NCBI GenBank assembly: GCA_910574345.1
Contig: CAJSZV010000011.1
Coordinates: 1-64,000, forward strand
Direction: 5' to 3'
Origin: Clostridiaceae bacterium
GTDB lineage: Bacteria; Bacillota; Clostridia; Lachnospirales; Lachnospiraceae
DNA length: 64,000 nucleotides
A program made the position numbers and the translations under genes. Below, piece after piece: positions 32,664 through 41,576 of the stretch (the stretch's first letter is position 1; every line of letters starts with the position of its first letter). The notes beneath the pieces are model-generated. The model searched no databases and had not been told where the DNA came from. It worked only from the letters and a program-made list of their open reading frames with translations.

Positions 32664-33980
32664 TTATTCAGTGCTCCTTACCGTCTTATGGGCCTCCACT
32701 CGTGACTCCATGTCATATACCCCTACGGTATTCTTGTTGGAGATTACAGTGATATTGGCCACATCATACAATCGGTGGTACACCACATGCTCACCCAGCT
32801 CAAATCCGGTGCAGCTCATGGACAGCAGATATTCCCCGCCCTGAAGGTTCATCTTTTGAGTGAAGCACACTTCGTATTCATCTCCGGCCTCCACGGGCCT
32901 GATATCTGTCCCCTCAAACATGGTGTTGGTGCCGGTGAGATCCGTTCCTTTTTTGTCCTTGATGGTGTAAGTAAAAATAGGGCTTTGAATGGAGGCATAA
33001 AAGCGAATCCTCTCTTTTATTGTAAAATTCTCGCCTTTCAAAAGAAGATTTGTAAGATTCCCCCTCTCGTCAAAGAGCCCCAGGTCATAGATTTCCGCAC
33101 GCCCGTCTCCGTACTCCGTGCGGTTGTGGTTGATGGTCAGTTTATCCTTCATCAGCCCTTCCCGGTGCCCATGCACAGTATCCTTCTTCCCGGCTTTCTC
33201 CCCGGAGAAATCATTCATCTCTGCCAGTTCCTCTTTCAGAGAGTCCATCTGGTTAGCCAGAATCTTCTTATACAGATCCACCATATGGCCGGGAACGCCC
33301 TCCGCTACAAAGTTTCCCCGATTTAAGAGAACTACTCTGTCACAGTATTTGATAATGCTTCCCATGTCATGAGTCACCATGAGAATGGTCGTCCCTTTTT
33401 GACGGATCTCTTCCATTCGCCTGTAGCATTTGGACTGGAAGAACACATCGCCCACAGAAAGCGCTTCATCCACAATAAGAATCTCCGGTTCCACATTGAT
33501 GGCCAAAGCAAATGCCAGCCGGACAAACATTCCGCTGGAATAGGTTTTTACGGGCTGGTACACAAAATCTCCGATATCGGCAAAGTCCAGAATATCCTGA
33601 AGTTTTGCCTCCATCTCTTTTCTGGAGAATCCCATCATGGTTCCGTTCATATAAATGTTTTCAATCCCGGTATAATCGGAATTAAATCCTGCCCCAAGTT
33701 CCAGAAGGGCAGAGATGCTGCCCTCCACCTCCACGCTTCCTTCGGAAGGGGACAACACACCTGTAATAATCTTTAAAATCGTGGACTTGCCGGAACCGTT
33801 GGTTCCTATGATTCCCACTGTCTCGCCTTTCTTCACCTCAAAGGAGATATGATTGAGAGCATAGAATTTTTTGTGGTATTCCTTGTGCCTGGGATGAAGG
33901 GATTCTTTCAGCCGGTCAATGGGCTTGTCGTACATCTTATATATTTTGGTCACGTCTTTTACGATAATCGCATGTTCCAT
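32664..33980 (-). CDS. Polysaccharide ABC exporter ATPase with Wzt-type tail
   Basis: A 438-residue protein. Residues 1-250 are an ABC ATPase of the Wzt/TagH/RfbE kind: Walker A GTNGSGKST (59-67), signature YSSGM and Walker B ILIVDEALSVGD. After a linker, residues about 290-430 form a beta-rich domain like the Wzt carbohydrate-binding tail, which reads the modified chain end before export. That fits the methyltransferase/kinase fusion next door. It pairs with the permease gene 18 bases upstream. GGGGGAAGAGA precedes the ATG. Confidence 0.92.
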   Translation of the reverse strand: MEHAIIVKDVTKIYKMYDKPIDRLKESLHPRHKEYHKKFYALNHISFEVKKGETVGIIGTNGSGKSTILKIITGVLSPSEGSVEVEGSISALLELGAGFNSDYTGIENIYMNGTMMGFSRKEMEAKLQDILDFADIGDFVYQPVKTYSSGMFVRLAFALAINVEPEILIVDEALSVGDVFFQSKCYRRMEEIRQKGTTILMVTHDMGSIIKYCDRVVLLNRGNFVAEGVPGHMVDLYKKILANQMDSLKEELAEMNDFSGEKAGKKDTVHGHREGLMKDKLTINHNRTEYGDGRAEIYDLGLFDERGNLTNLLLKGENFTIKERIRFYASIQSPIFTYTIKDKKGTDLTGTNTMFEGTDIRPVEAGDEYEVCFTQKMNLQGGEYLLSMSCTGFELGEHVVYHRLYDVANITVISNKNTVGVYDMESRVEAHKTVRSTE

Positions 33981-33998
33981 TCTCTTCCCCCTTTCCTC

Positions 33999-34817
33999 CT
34001 AAAGCACATCAGAAAAATGAGGCCTCAGCCGTTTAAACACTTTCAGTCCTATGAGAAACAGACACAAGGTCGCCGCCCAGAAATACAAGGTCATTCCGGG
34101 TCTCTGCCAGAAAAAGTTTCCCATAATCATGCTGTCCCGATATCCGGCCACAATGTAGTACATGGGATTGAATTTTATCATCCTGCGCAGCAAAGGATAA
34201 AAACTCACGCCGGCAAACTGCTCCTCCTGCCACATAATAGGGGTCAGCCACATACCGAACTGAAGGCAGATGTTGACTATCTGAGCCATATCCTTAAAAA
34301 ACACCTGAATCGCACTTGTAAAATACACCAGAGCCATGGTATAGACTGTCAAAGCAAAGGTATAATACAGGGTCTGAATCCAAATAAGTTTCGGCACCCA
34401 TCCATAGCAGAGATACAGTCCCGCCATAATGAGCGCAAAGATCAGATGAACGATCAGACAGGAAATCATCTTAATAATAGGAAGGACCTCCACCCGGAAC
34501 ACTACTTTTTTCACTAGATAACTGTACTCTGAAAGACAGTTGGTCCCGGCATTCATGGCTTCGCTGAAATAGAACCAGGGAACGATTCCCGGCACCAGCC
34601 ACAGCACAAAGGGAACCCCTTCTATGGGATTGCCGTTGCGCAGCCCTACGCCAAACACAAAATAATAGACAGCCACCGTGGCAATGGGCTGGACAAACAT
34701 CCACACCACGCCGAAATAGGACCCTACAAACCGCTTCTTAAAATCAGCCTTTGCAAGATCCATGATCAGACGCCTCTTTTTTATGATATCCTGTATCAGG
34801 GATATTACATAATTCAT
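33999..34817 (-). CDS. Polysaccharide ABC exporter permease (Wzm/TagG type)
   Basis: A 272-residue ABC-2 permease with six transmembrane helices, an N-terminal amphipathic region (LIMDLAKADFKKRFVGSYFGVVW) and the family segment VFFKDMAQIVNICLQFGMWLTPIMW. It moves completed undecaprenyl-linked polysaccharide to the outer face with the ATPase at 32664. It starts 12 bases after rfbC ends. With the downstream ATPase it is the main exporter of the locus; two flippases upstream are of a different class. Confidence 0.93.
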   Translation of the reverse strand: MNYVISLIQDIIKKRRLIMDLAKADFKKRFVGSYFGVVWMFVQPIATVAVYYFVFGVGLRNGNPIEGVPFVLWLVPGIVPWFYFSEAMNAGTNCLSEYSYLVKKVVFRVEVLPIIKMISCLIVHLIFALIMAGLYLCYGWVPKLIWIQTLYYTFALTVYTMALVYFTSAIQVFFKDMAQIVNICLQFGMWLTPIMWQEEQFAGVSFYPLLRRMIKFNPMYYIVAGYRDSMIMGNFFWQRPGMTLYFWAATLCLFLIGLKVFKRLRPHFSDVL

Positions 34818-34829
34818 AGAATCCCTTCC

Positions 34830-35393
34830 CTACACTTCCTGAAATCGAAAGGTCTCCTTGAGACCGCCCCATTTCTGGTCTTTCTCGGAAATGATCAGCT
34901 TCATATCCGGGGCTATGGGCCAGGCCACACCGATCTCAGGGTCATTCCAGTAAAGCCCCCCTTCATCGCCCGGATGGTAAAAATCCGTACACTTATAGAC
35001 GAACTCCGCCTCATCAGACAGCACCAAAAAGCCATGAGCAAACCCTTCCGGAATATAGAACTGCTTTTTGTTCTCCGCCGACAATTCCACGCCAAACCAC
35101 TTGCCGTAAGTCTTGGAGCTGGCCCGCAGATCCACTGCCACATCAAACACCGCGCCCTTTACGACCCTCACAAGCTTTCCCTGGGGAAACTGTTTCTGAA
35201 AATGCAGGCCTCTTAAGACTCCTCTCGTTGACATGGACTGATTGTCCTGTACAAATACCATGTCAAGTCCTGCTTCCTTAAAATCGTTCTGGTTATAAGT
35301 CTCTACAAAATATCCTCTTTCATCCTTAAATACGGTGGGCTCAATCACATAAAGCCCCTCTATCTGGCATGGTGTTACGGTTATCTTTCCCAT
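34830..35393 (-). CDS. rfbC: dTDP-4-dehydrorhamnose 3,5-epimerase
   Basis: A 187-residue cupin-fold epimerase of the dTDP-L-rhamnose pathway. The catalytic His lies in RGLHFQ (H64), with the catalytic Tyr and Asp later around FVYKCTDFYHPGDEGGLYWND. Length is typical. RfbA, RfbB and RfbD are not in the window, so the remaining dTDP-rhamnose genes must be elsewhere. Its presence next to the ABC exporter is the best evidence that the polymer contains rhamnose (inference). Same direction and close spacing with its neighbours. Preceded by AAAAGGAG. Confidence 0.95.
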   Translation of the reverse strand: MGKITVTPCQIEGLYVIEPTVFKDERGYFVETYNQNDFKEAGLDMVFVQDNQSMSTRGVLRGLHFQKQFPQGKLVRVVKGAVFDVAVDLRASSKTYGKWFGVELSAENKKQFYIPEGFAHGFLVLSDEAEFVYKCTDFYHPGDEGGLYWNDPEIGVAWPIAPDMKLIISEKDQKWGGLKETFRFQEV

Positions 35394-35438
35394 GATGATT
35401 TCTCCTTTTCTTTTTCCTTTGTGCAGTCGGAAACTCTC

Positions 35439-37088
35439 CTACAGTCTCATACTCACGACGGAATACAGGCGAAGCAGCACATATCCGTTGGTACAGCACA
35501 TCAGATACAATATACTACGGTTTCCATTCTTTGTCAAAATTATGGCGTCATTTTTAACTGCCATAAGAAGTATGGGCAAAATAGGAAGGAAATATCTTCC
35601 CTGTACTCCGCTGATCACAGGAGAACTGACAGTCGTCCATGCAATCAACATGGAAAGCAGTATAGCTGCAGTACAGCCCAGACAAAGTACATATATCCAA
35701 ATCCGATTTCCCTTGGACATCCTCTGGCTCTCCCCCGGTTTTTTAAGAGCCAGGCACAGAAGGCAGACTGTGAAAAACAGAATCAGGATATAAGGCACAT
35801 CAAGAACCTGGTCCAGATTCCCCAGATAGGCGCCCATCATGGTCAGGTGGTAATGCTCCATCTGCCACAAAAGGGTCTGGTAAAACATTCTTATAAGCTC
35901 CATGGGGTTGTGGATCAGATAAGTTAAACTGTATCCCGCCTCCTGCGCCCACGGCACATAACTTTCCGTCTCCGTGGCATAAGTAAGGATGGTTTTCGTG
36001 TTGACTGCCGCCATGGCCAGGCCCCAGGCCAGACCTACTGCCATGGCGGACAAAGCCCATTTTTTCCAATTGCCGAACTTCTTTACGGGAATCAAAAGGC
36101 ACAGTCCCATAAGAACTCCATAGACCATCTTGCAGGGACCTGCCGCCGCCATGAGCGCTGCCAGCACCGCCACATCCCAAAGGGTTGCCTTTTCTTTCTC
36201 GTAAGCCAGATCCAGACATAGGGCAGTCAGATAAAACATGCATCCCATGATCATCACGTCATAGGAAAAGGACGCGGACAGATGAAGTGTCATAGGCAGC
36301 AGGGCTGTCCCGAACATCACTTCCTTTCCAAAAGGCAGACGCCTTATGGACAAGGCTGTCATGGCCACAAAAAACACCAGATTAAAAAAGCGCCCCATAT
36401 ATACCAGCCCCAGGCTGTTAAGGTGAAGGCTCCTGGCCAGCGCCACCCCCAGGGCCTGAGGGAAGTGGCCTGCGGGAGTCGTAACCACCGGCGGATAGAC
36501 GGAGACAAACCGGGCATTCTTTTCCCTTTCGTCAGAGGTACCAGGATATCTGCGTCCCGTCAGTCCCAGGTCATGTATCTCTTTATAGGTTTCCTCTGTC
36601 AGGGTTTCTCCCAGAACCCAGGCCTTATCGGAAGTTCCCTCCTTTACCCGGAGATATCCGTCCTGTCCCATCTCATATTCATAATTGCCGCCCACATCCT
36701 CCAGCCACATATCCTGGGCCCGCACCAGCACATGGCCGGAACAGGAGTTGGACGGCTGACCCAGAAGGTGGCTGGAAAGCTCGTAGGCACTGATATAATG
36801 GCTGATCTCGTCCGGCGCCGAAAGAGGCGGAAGGACCATCATATAAAGGATTCCAAGGGACAGCCCTGCTGCCGCGTAGACATACTCCAGTCCCTTCTCG
36901 CTGCTCCATAAAAGCCGCCCAAAAACCGCCAGAAACACGCACACCGCGGCGAAAAGCCACCCGTAATTTCCCAAAAGCCAGGTATGGCCGCTGGCTGCAG
37001 CCCCTGCCCTCACATCCAGATAATGCCAGGCGGCAAAGATCACCACCACTCCAATCCCTGAAAGCCAGATTTTATTTTTCTTCCTCAT
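35439..37088 (-). CDS. DUF2142-family multi-spanning membrane protein
   Basis: A 549-residue protein with about 12 transmembrane helices and one outer loop of roughly 100 residues (about 105-200, containing VLPPLSAPDEISHYISAYELS with an Asp-Glu pair near a helix end). This layout is like GT-C glycosyltransferases that use undecaprenyl-phosphate sugars on the outer face, though DUF2142 itself has no proven activity that I can cite. The ATG at 37088 follows GAGGAGAAG and overlaps the DUF2304 gene by 17 bases. Probable side-chain transferase of the glycan (inference). Confidence 0.78.
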   Translation of the reverse strand: MRKKNKIWLSGIGVVVIFAAWHYLDVRAGAAASGHTWLLGNYGWLFAAVCVFLAVFGRLLWSSEKGLEYVYAAAGLSLGILYMMVLPPLSAPDEISHYISAYELSSHLLGQPSNSCSGHVLVRAQDMWLEDVGGNYEYEMGQDGYLRVKEGTSDKAWVLGETLTEETYKEIHDLGLTGRRYPGTSDEREKNARFVSVYPPVVTTPAGHFPQALGVALARSLHLNSLGLVYMGRFFNLVFFVAMTALSIRRLPFGKEVMFGTALLPMTLHLSASFSYDVMIMGCMFYLTALCLDLAYEKEKATLWDVAVLAALMAAAGPCKMVYGVLMGLCLLIPVKKFGNWKKWALSAMAVGLAWGLAMAAVNTKTILTYATETESYVPWAQEAGYSLTYLIHNPMELIRMFYQTLLWQMEHYHLTMMGAYLGNLDQVLDVPYILILFFTVCLLCLALKKPGESQRMSKGNRIWIYVLCLGCTAAILLSMLIAWTTVSSPVISGVQGRYFLPILPILLMAVKNDAIILTKNGNRSILYLMCCTNGYVLLRLYSVVSMRL

Positions 37089-37419
37089 GTCTCTTCTCCT
37101 CAAGGGCCATGTGCTGTACCAGATCCTTAATCTTGGTTTCCAGCTGGGAGATCTGTATGGTCATATCAAACACTTTGACGATCAGCAAAAAAATGGCCAC
37201 CAAAAACAGGAAATTGGCTGTGGAATAAATTCCAAGGACTCTTGCGCAAAAATCAGCCGCAGCCGGAAAAATACTGTAGACCACCAGTACCAGCGCCAAT
37301 ATGATCCAGAAGATAGTATTCTCGATCTGCACCTTGGACTGCCTTATTTTTTTCATCATTAAAAAGAATGTTCCCACCGATACCAGAATCAGCGCGGCCC
37401 GCAGGGTCATTGTCATCAT
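37072..37419 (-). CDS. DUF2304 small membrane protein
   Basis: A 115-residue protein with three hydrophobic segments and a charged coiled tail (QLETKIKDLVQHMALEEKRHEEEK). DUF2304 proteins accompany DPM1-like glycosyltransferases; GacJ of group A Streptococcus, partner of GacI, belongs to this kind as I recall. The ATG at 37419 overlaps the stop of the GT2 gene by four bases (ATGA) and follows GGAGGGG; earlier in-frame ATGs lie inside that gene. The likely partner is the GT2 at 39724 (inference). Confidence 0.85.
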   Translation of the reverse strand: MMTMTLRAALILVSVGTFFLMMKKIRQSKVQIENTIFWIILALVLVVYSIFPAAADFCARVLGIYSTANFLFLVAIFLLIVKVFDMTIQISQLETKIKDLVQHMALEEKRHEEEK

Positions 37420-38375
37420 GCCTGTCCCCTCCATTTCCTCTCCCAGTACTGCCGGTTCATGGTACACTTTAGGATCATCTGTCTCGGCAGCCTTTTATAT
37501 CGTTTGCCCATGAAGTAGCCTAAATATTTGCTGCCGCTGATCAGAATCAGCCTGGGAATCAGCTGGATACGGCCTGTGTTAAAAAGCCACTGAGCCGTTT
37601 TCTTTACCAGACGAATCCCCTCTCCCTCGGAGGGTAGTCCCCCAAATACTTCCGGATGGTCCGCCTGAGATACCGCCATATCAAAGTTCCGGTGAAACTG
37701 CTGTAAGAACGTCATATTATGGGAGTGAATCACCGCCGCCTCCGCCGCATAGGCAATGGCATATCCACCCTTTATGACTCCGGCCGCATAGACCATATCC
37801 TCATTGAAAATCGCCTGATTCACAAACCCACCCATTTTTTCAAACACGTCTTTTCTGTAAGCGCAGCAGGCATTAGATGCAAAATATGTCTTGATCCCAA
37901 GTTCCGGCAGATCCTTTACAGTCTTAATATGCCCCTTATTCGGATAATTAAAATTCCTCGTAAACCGTTCTATGGCGCCGCAGTCTTTGGCAGGAAGCTG
38001 TCTGGCATAAGCCATGGCCGTAATCTCCCCTCCAGGTCCTGTCTGTAAAACCGCCTCCACAAGCCGCTCCACAAGATACTCATCCTTCGGCACCGCATCA
38101 TCGGTCATAAAAACCATGATCTCCGCCTGCGAATATCCCGCAGCCAGATTCCGCGTCTTCCCGTGATCGAATTCCTGCCTTGTCACATGGTGTACCTCCA
38201 GCCCTGCCAAGGGGCAGCTTTCCTGATTCCAATAACGCTCTTCTGTATTCACCACGATGATCCGGTTTATGGGACAGGTCTGTTTCATCAACATCTGCAA
38301 AATCCGGCCAAACTGTCTGTCCGGCTTATATACCGGTATCAGCACGTCAACCTTTGGCCAAAATCCTTTCTCCAT
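37416..38375 (-). CDS. GT2 glycosyltransferase (rhamnosyltransferase-like)
   Basis: A 319-residue GT-A protein. It has VLIPVYKPDRQFGRIL at the N-terminus, the DxD-like FMTDDAVP near residue 90, the acceptor region FASNACCAYRKDVFEKMGGF and the catalytic-base segment FNEDM. The order and the C-terminal amphipathic part resemble the rhamnosyltransferases of RfbF/RgpB kind, which fits the RfbC gene nearby; sugar and linkage are inferred only. AGGAGG precedes the ATG. Cytoplasmic, membrane associated. Confidence 0.87.
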   Translation of the reverse strand: MEKGFWPKVDVLIPVYKPDRQFGRILQMLMKQTCPINRIIVVNTEERYWNQESCPLAGLEVHHVTRQEFDHGKTRNLAAGYSQAEIMVFMTDDAVPKDEYLVERLVEAVLQTGPGGEITAMAYARQLPAKDCGAIERFTRNFNYPNKGHIKTVKDLPELGIKTYFASNACCAYRKDVFEKMGGFVNQAIFNEDMVYAAGVIKGGYAIAYAAEAAVIHSHNMTFLQQFHRNFDMAVSQADHPEVFGGLPSEGEGIRLVKKTAQWLFNTGRIQLIPRLILISGSKYLGYFMGKRYKRLPRQMILKCTMNRQYWERKWRGQA

Positions 38376-38394
38376 AGCCTTCCTCCTCGTATAA

Positions 38395-39693
38395 TCATGT
38401 TCTTTCCCTCTGCTTTCGCGCCTTCCTGATTCCTGCCCAGGTCCATATCACAAATGCCGCTGCCATAACCGCCATGAGAACCAGATAGGCTGCTGCCGCC
38501 CCGAAGATTTTCTCTCTTCGCACCATAACCGGAGCCATCCATGCCCCCAGGAATGCCAGAGCCAGATAGATGCCGAAAATCACTCTCTGCCTTCTCATGA
38601 TCACCAGGGCATAATAATGGAGGTTTAAAAAAGCGTAGCAGGCTCCCCCCATAACAATGAGAATAAAGGGTATGTGATAACATGTGAGCCGCCCCTCATA
38701 AGCCTCTCCCAGAATATTCTCCAGGATCCACAGAACCGGCTTTCCCAGCCCTATGGTGAGCACCAGCGCAAGAACGCTTAAGGCGCCGATGATCCGGGAG
38801 ATTCCCATAAGCCTCCCGGCAAACTCCTTAAACTGCCCTTTGTTCCATCTGTCTGTCAGGGAAGTCAGAACCGGCCGTATCACAAACCCGGCTGCCAGAT
38901 TGATGACGGAAGTAGGCATGAAAATAAGATTAAAATACCCGGATGACGCATCATCCAGATTGGCATCAATAGCATATTTTGCCGCCGAAAAAATATAAAA
39001 ATCCAGAAATACGGACACAAACAAAAGCACGGTCTCCCTGGTCAGAGGCAGCATCCGCTTTTTATCCCACCTGTAGTCCACTCCCGAAAGTCTCTTTGCC
39101 ACGGAGACGTCAAATAACAAGATTCCCGCCGCCTGAGCTGCCAGTGCCGCGGCGCAGGCCCAAACCAGATTCCCGCCCCGGACCAAGACAAGGAGAAATG
39201 TGCCTACGGACAGAAGTGTCCGAAATGTATTGGATTTTCCTGTAAGATGAAGGTTGCCGTTTCTCTGAAACTCGGATTCATACACATCGGCAAAACCGTC
39301 CGCCGCCTTATAACCAACCAGCAGAAAGACAATAATCCCTTTCTCCTGTGTGTAGCCGGACAAAAAAAGATACCCTGCTCCCACTGCCAATGCCAGAATA
39401 CAGGTCCCATACCGGTGATGAAGATAGTCTCCAAACCGGTATTGCATGCTCCCGTCCGTAGCCTGGAAAGGCCGGATTCCAAAGTAAGCCAGGATGAACA
39501 TCTGCTGTCCAAAGGTACTGTAACCGAAAGCGAAGATTCCGCCCTGGTCCTCACCGGCAAGTCTCATAACCAGAAAGGACAATACCATGCTGGCAAAGGC
39601 GTAGCAAAAACTTCCCGCCATGTTCCAGAGAATATTCTGTTTTTCTTTATCAGGGCCTGTCCTCATGAGAAAAGATGCCCACCGCTCTGCCAT
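38395..39693 (-). CDS. MOP-superfamily polysaccharide flippase-like protein
   Basis: A 432-residue membrane protein with 11 to 12 helices and a soluble tail of few residues. NILWNMAGSFCYAFASMVLSFLVMRLAG at the start and the two-bundle layout match Wzx-type lipid-linked sugar flippases. The ATG at 39693 lies nine bases after AGGAG; the ATG three codons earlier abuts that site. With a DPM1-like enzyme just upstream, it may flip an undecaprenyl-phosphate sugar for side-chain addition (inference). A second, distinct flippase is at 42595. Confidence 0.82.
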   Translation of the reverse strand: MAERWASFLMRTGPDKEKQNILWNMAGSFCYAFASMVLSFLVMRLAGEDQGGIFAFGYSTFGQQMFILAYFGIRPFQATDGSMQYRFGDYLHHRYGTCILALAVGAGYLFLSGYTQEKGIIVFLLVGYKAADGFADVYESEFQRNGNLHLTGKSNTFRTLLSVGTFLLVLVRGGNLVWACAAALAAQAAGILLFDVSVAKRLSGVDYRWDKKRMLPLTRETVLLFVSVFLDFYIFSAAKYAIDANLDDASSGYFNLIFMPTSVINLAAGFVIRPVLTSLTDRWNKGQFKEFAGRLMGISRIIGALSVLALVLTIGLGKPVLWILENILGEAYEGRLTCYHIPFILIVMGGACYAFLNLHYYALVIMRRQRVIFGIYLALAFLGAWMAPVMVRREKIFGAAAAYLVLMAVMAAAFVIWTWAGIRKARKQRERT

Positions 39694-39723
39694 GACTGTC
39701 ATCTCCTGTCCCTTTTCTATCCG

Positions 39724-40413
39724 TTACCGCTTTCTGAAATTCTGAATCAGCAGAATGGAGATCAGCATCCTGGCCATATATTTGGCGGCCACCACAGGTT
39801 TCAGATAGCTTTCTCCTCCGGCACGCTCTGCGATCTCCACCGGCACTTCCGCCACCTTTGCCCCCTGTTTTAAAAGATAGGAGATAGTGTCCGGCTCCGG
39901 TCCATAATTAATATTCAAAGCGAATTCCCCAATCATTTCCCGGTTAAACATGCGCATACCAGAGGTAGGGTCCTGTACTTTCACACCTGTGGTCACGAAA
40001 ATGGCTGCCTCAATAAGACGGCTTCCGATCATTCTCATGGAAAAATCTTTCTTCCCGATGACAAACCGGCTTCCGATGACAATCTCGTATCCCTCTTCCA
40101 TCTTCCGTCTCATGGAATCAATGTACTCCGGCCTGTGCTGCCCGTCTCCGTCAAATTGGATGGCATAGGCATATCCCCTCTGCCATGCATACTTCATACC
40201 AGCCTGAAAACATCCGGCAAGGCCTAAGTTCACCGGCAGATCCAGAAGATGGTATCCTTTTTCCCTGCATATGGCCACGGTCCGGTCCTTAGAACCGTCG
40301 TTCACCACAACATAGTCAAGCTGGGGATAACTGCAGATCAGTTTCTCCACCACAGTCTCAATATTCGCTTCTTCATTGTAAGCCGGTATAATCACCAGCA
40401 CCTTGTCTGTCAT
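39724..40413 (-). CDS. DPM1-like GT2 glycosyltransferase
   Basis: A 229-residue single-domain GT2: IIPAYNEEANIETVVEKL, DGSKDRT, DxD in QFDGDGQHRPEY, and DPTSGMRMFNRE before the end. This matches polyprenyl-phosphate mannosyl- or glucosyltransferases, which load one sugar on undecaprenyl phosphate. It has no C-terminal membrane helices of its own; short DUF2304-type partners often supply them, and one is encoded at 37072. The ATG at 40413 is preceded by GAGGTGG. Donor sugar unknown. Confidence 0.9.
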   Translation of the reverse strand: MTDKVLVIIPAYNEEANIETVVEKLICSYPQLDYVVVNDGSKDRTVAICREKGYHLLDLPVNLGLAGCFQAGMKYAWQRGYAYAIQFDGDGQHRPEYIDSMRRKMEEGYEIVIGSRFVIGKKDFSMRMIGSRLIEAAIFVTTGVKVQDPTSGMRMFNREMIGEFALNINYGPEPDTISYLLKQGAKVAEVPVEIAERAGGESYLKPVVAAKYMARMLISILLIQNFRKR

Positions 40414-40436
40414 ATCCACCTCTGTCTGTTCCTGTA

Positions 40437-41549
40437 TCAGTGTACTTCCTTAATGATCCCGCAGATCTCATCCACGATTTCCGCAGGCAGTTCTCCGTAG
40501 AGGGGAAGAGTCAAAACCTGTTTTGAAACCGCGGCGGCCACCGGCGTATCCTCTGCCCGAAATCTGTCCCGGTAGCACTCGTAACTGTTGATGCAGGGAT
40601 AAAAATATTTGCGGGCCATAATATTGTGCTCTTTCAGGTCCTCAAAAATCTGGTCCCTGTCCCTTTTGTATCCGTCAAACACCACAGGCATATAGGCATA
40701 GTTATAGCGGACACGCGGATCCTCCTTACAGAGCCGGATTCCCCGGATGCCTTCCAGATTCTCTCGGTACCGCATAACCAGGGCTTTCCGTTTCTCAATC
40801 TCGCTCTCCACATGGGGGAGATTACACAGACCCATAGCTGCCTGGAACTCATTCATCTTCCCGTTGGCCCCGACATACTCCACCTTTTCATATCCCGTGA
40901 TTCCAAAATTCTTCAGCTCATAGAGGCGCTTTTCAAGCCTGTCATCGCGAAACACCACTGCGCCCCCTTCAATACTGTTGAACACCTTTGTGGCGTGAAA
41001 GCTGAACATGGATGCATCCCCCCACAGCGCCACGCTTTTCCCTTCAAAAGTCTCTCCGAATGTATGGGCCGCATCATAGATCACTTTCAGATGGTGCTTG
41101 TCTGCAATCTCCTGAATCCGTTCCATATCACAGAGATTGCCGTAGACATGAACCGGCACAATGGCACAGGTCCTCTCCGTAATCAGCCCTTCAATCTGAT
41201 CCACATCCAATGTATAATTATTGGGATTGATATCACAGAACACAGGAGTCAGGCCGTTCCTCACTATGGCATGGGTGGTGGACGAAAAGCTGAAAGGAGT
41301 GGTGATCACTTCCCCATCCAGTTCCATGGACTGAATGACCAGTTCCAAAGCCATATGTCCGTTGACAAACAATTCCAGATTCTTTACCCCAAAATATTCT
41401 TTCAGTCGTTCTTTAAACTCCTCATGATAGACCCCCATATTAGTCAGCCATGCGCTGTCCCAGATCGGCTTCAACATCTCTGCGTATTCCTCAAAAGGCG
41501 GCAAAAACGATCTTGTCACCAATATGGGAGACTCTCTTTTTTCTCTCAT
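40437..41549 (-). CDS. DegT/DnrJ/EryC1-family sugar aminotransferase
   Basis: A 370-residue PLP enzyme. The Schiff-base lysine K188 lies in MFSFHATKVFNSIEGG, and VYGNLC and VIYDAAHTFG supply cofactor contacts. It transfers an amino group to a keto-sugar nucleotide, giving an amino sugar such as a 3- or 4-amino-deoxyhexose. It stands next to an ATP-grasp enzyme, suggesting that the amino sugar may then be acylated by an amino acid or another acid (inference). Normal length. Ends 23 bases before the DPM1-like gene. Confidence 0.92.
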   Translation of the reverse strand: MREKRESPILVTRSFLPPFEEYAEMLKPIWDSAWLTNMGVYHEEFKERLKEYFGVKNLELFVNGHMALELVIQSMELDGEVITTPFSFSSTTHAIVRNGLTPVFCDINPNNYTLDVDQIEGLITERTCAIVPVHVYGNLCDMERIQEIADKHHLKVIYDAAHTFGETFEGKSVALWGDASMFSFHATKVFNSIEGGAVVFRDDRLEKRLYELKNFGITGYEKVEYVGANGKMNEFQAAMGLCNLPHVESEIEKRKALVMRYRENLEGIRGIRLCKEDPRVRYNYAYMPVVFDGYKRDRDQIFEDLKEHNIMARKYFYPCINSYECYRDRFRAEDTPVAAAVSKQVLTLPLYGELPAEIVDEICGIIKEVH

Positions 41550-41576
41550 CGCCCGATTCCTCTCCGGCCTGTCTGT